Shown piece by piece: positions 57,607 to 58,485 of a DNA stretch of 58,485 nt. A model generated the notes under the pieces. That model worked only from the letters and a program-made list of their open reading frames with translations. It made no database searches and was not told where the DNA came from. This DNA is from Micromonospora sp. MH99 (GTDB lineage: Bacteria > Actinomycetota > Actinomycetes > Mycobacteriales > Micromonosporaceae). The stretch's first letter is position 1, and every line of letters begins with the position of its first letter. The stretch spans positions 1-58,485 of the forward strand of contig NZ_MUZA01000039.1 of NCBI RefSeq assembly GCF_021442385.1. Reading direction: 5' to 3'. The position numbers and the translations under genes are program-made.

Positions 57607-58485
57607 ATGAACGGCCGCTACACCGACCGGTGGCGGGACCCGAACGAGCCGTCCTGGGTGGTCGAGCCGACCACCGAGTGGCACCCCCAGTTCCCCGGCC
57701 AGCGCTACCCCGGCGACATCGGCGTCACCCACCAGCCCGCACCGCCGCGCGGACGGGCGACAGTGGTCGGTCGTACCGAGGTGCCGCCGCTCGCGCCCAC
57801 CCGACCGGACGGCACCTACCTCGGCCGCTCCTGGGCCGACGAGCCTCCGGGCGAGCCGGCCCCCAACGGCCGGTGGGGGCCGGACGACGAGCCGGGTGAG
57901 ACTTCGTCCTACGGCTGGTCGCGCGGTGACGAGCGCCCCGCCGACACGGCGCACCACGGCCGATCCGAGACACCGCACTACGACCATGAGCCGTACCGTC
58001 GGCCGCTCCCCGAGCCGCCCCGACGCGAGGAGCGCCGCTCCCCCGAGTCGGACCGGCGGACCGCCTGGTCCGACCGGCGTCCCGGCGACGACCGGGGGCC
58101 GGCCCGGGAGGCCGCCTGGCACCGCGAGCAGCCCACTTCCGAGCGGTACGACGGCCGTGCGTCCCGACCCGAGCCGGTCGACCGGGACCGGGCGTACCCG
58201 ACGGCGCCACCCGTCTCCCCCGGGCCCTACTCCCCCGCACCGCGCGGTGACTCCGGCTGGGTGCCCGAGCCGAACGAGGCGCCGCGCCGGCGCGGCACGT
58301 CGGAGCGGCCGGCCGCGAGTCACGACCGGCGCCCCGGCGACGGGTACGGCACCCGACCGGCCAGGGGCCACGACGGCCGCCCGACCGACGGTTGGGCCGC
58401 CGAGGGGGCCGGCCAGTGGGCACCGGTGGACAGCCGGTCCCGCTACCGCGCCGACGGCCACCCCGACCGCCTCCCCGACGAGGCC
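57607..58485 (+). CDS. Pro/Arg/Asp-rich disordered protein, 3'-truncated by the window
   Basis: An open frame of at least 293 codons runs off the right end. The N-terminus is MNGRYTDRWRDPNEPSWVVE, followed by many short repeats of WxxxP, RPGDD, SERY and GRxSRPEP type, all strongly hydrophilic and probably unstructured. No domain is seen in the visible part; a folded or membrane domain may lie beyond the edge. GTG at 57586 in the same frame is an alternative start. Codon use is regular and GC-rich. It may be coupled to a 47-codon frame ending in an ATGA overlap. Confidence 0.65.
   Translation, partial: MNGRYTDRWRDPNEPSWVVEPTTEWHPQFPGQRYPGDIGVTHQPAPPRGRATVVGRTEVPPLAPTRPDGTYLGRSWADEPPGEPAPNGRWGPDDEPGETSSYGWSRGDERPADTAHHGRSETPHYDHEPYRRPLPEPPRREERRSPESDRRTAWSDRRPGDDRGPAREAAWHREQPTSERYDGRASRPEPVDRDRAYPTAPPVSPGPYSPAPRGDSGWVPEPNEAPRRRGTSERPAASHDRRPGDGYGTRPARGHDGRPTDGWAAEGAGQWAPVDSRSRYRADGHPDRLPDEA

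Overview
The window is a very GC-rich actinobacterial chromosome segment. GTG starts, GGAGG-type ribosome sites, apparent leaderless promoters and the gene content point to Micromonosporaceae, most likely Micromonospora or a close relative; this is an inference from sequence style and gene order, not from a database search. There are 51 protein-coding genes I can support. Two are cut by the window edges: a sortase at the left and a disordered protein at the right. I saw no rRNA, tRNA, CRISPR array, prophage or insertion sequence.

Layout. 1-5.4 kb: sortase end, DUF2203 protein, proC, a 6-phosphofructokinase with pyrophosphate-type residues, a PPOX-fold protein, a poly(A)-type exoribonuclease and a Crp/Fnr regulator. 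5.5-13 kb: a 65-residue protein, a very large adenylate cyclase/AAA-ATPase, a phospholipid acyltransferase, a membrane protein and trehalose-phosphate synthase. 13-20.2 kb: a flavin monooxygenase coupled to an alpha/beta-hydrolase that lacks its nucleophile, an endonuclease-fold protein, and a glucokinase - hypothetical - SRPBCC group divergent from acyl-CoA synthetase. 20.2-26.7 kb: a two-component system, a methyltransferase overlapping a GGDEF-EAL protein, and a TetR regulator followed by a second acyltransferase. 26.7-38.4 kb: PimB'-type mannosyltransferase, M48 protease, three small secreted proteins, a NYN-domain protein, a DEDDh/GIY-YIG nuclease, a second RelA/SpoT homologue, Nudix and nucleotidyltransferase genes and an Lrp-type sensor domain. 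38.4-48.4 kb: the respiratory island (qcrB, qcrA, qcrC, ctaE, a CtaG-like gene, ctaF, ctaC) interleaved with trpD and an odd receiver-domain protein. 48.5-57.2 kb: cysteine desulfurase, TusA, adenosine kinase, A-type Fe-S carrier, glycerate kinase, nadA, murA, a DUF3043 protein and an XRE-cupin regulator.

How it works together. The backbone resembles the Mycobacterium tuberculosis Rv2179c-Rv2205c neighbourhood as I remember it (exoribonuclease, acyltransferase, SRPBCC, fadD15, pimB', Rv2191, trpD, ctaE-qcrCAB, ctaF-ctaC, adoK, Fe-S carrier, glycerate kinase). It combines aerobic respiration (bc1 and aa3 subunits; ctaD is not here), Fe-S supply (desulfurase, carrier, Fe-S enzymes QcrA and NadA), envelope building (PimB', MurA, acyltransferases) and nucleotide second messengers (cAMP, c-di-GMP and (p)ppGpp enzymes).

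The most interesting non-coding signals are a pair of 75-bp related palindromes, a separate 74-bp palindrome, twin operators in front of two regulators, and a recurrent -10-like motif placed 6-8 nt before the start codon of about nine genes. No wholly new system is evident. The best leads are the monooxygenase plus nucleophile-less hydrolase pair, the methyltransferase plus degenerate-EAL pair, and the short-lived-looking accessory pocket of secreted proteins beside a repeat element.
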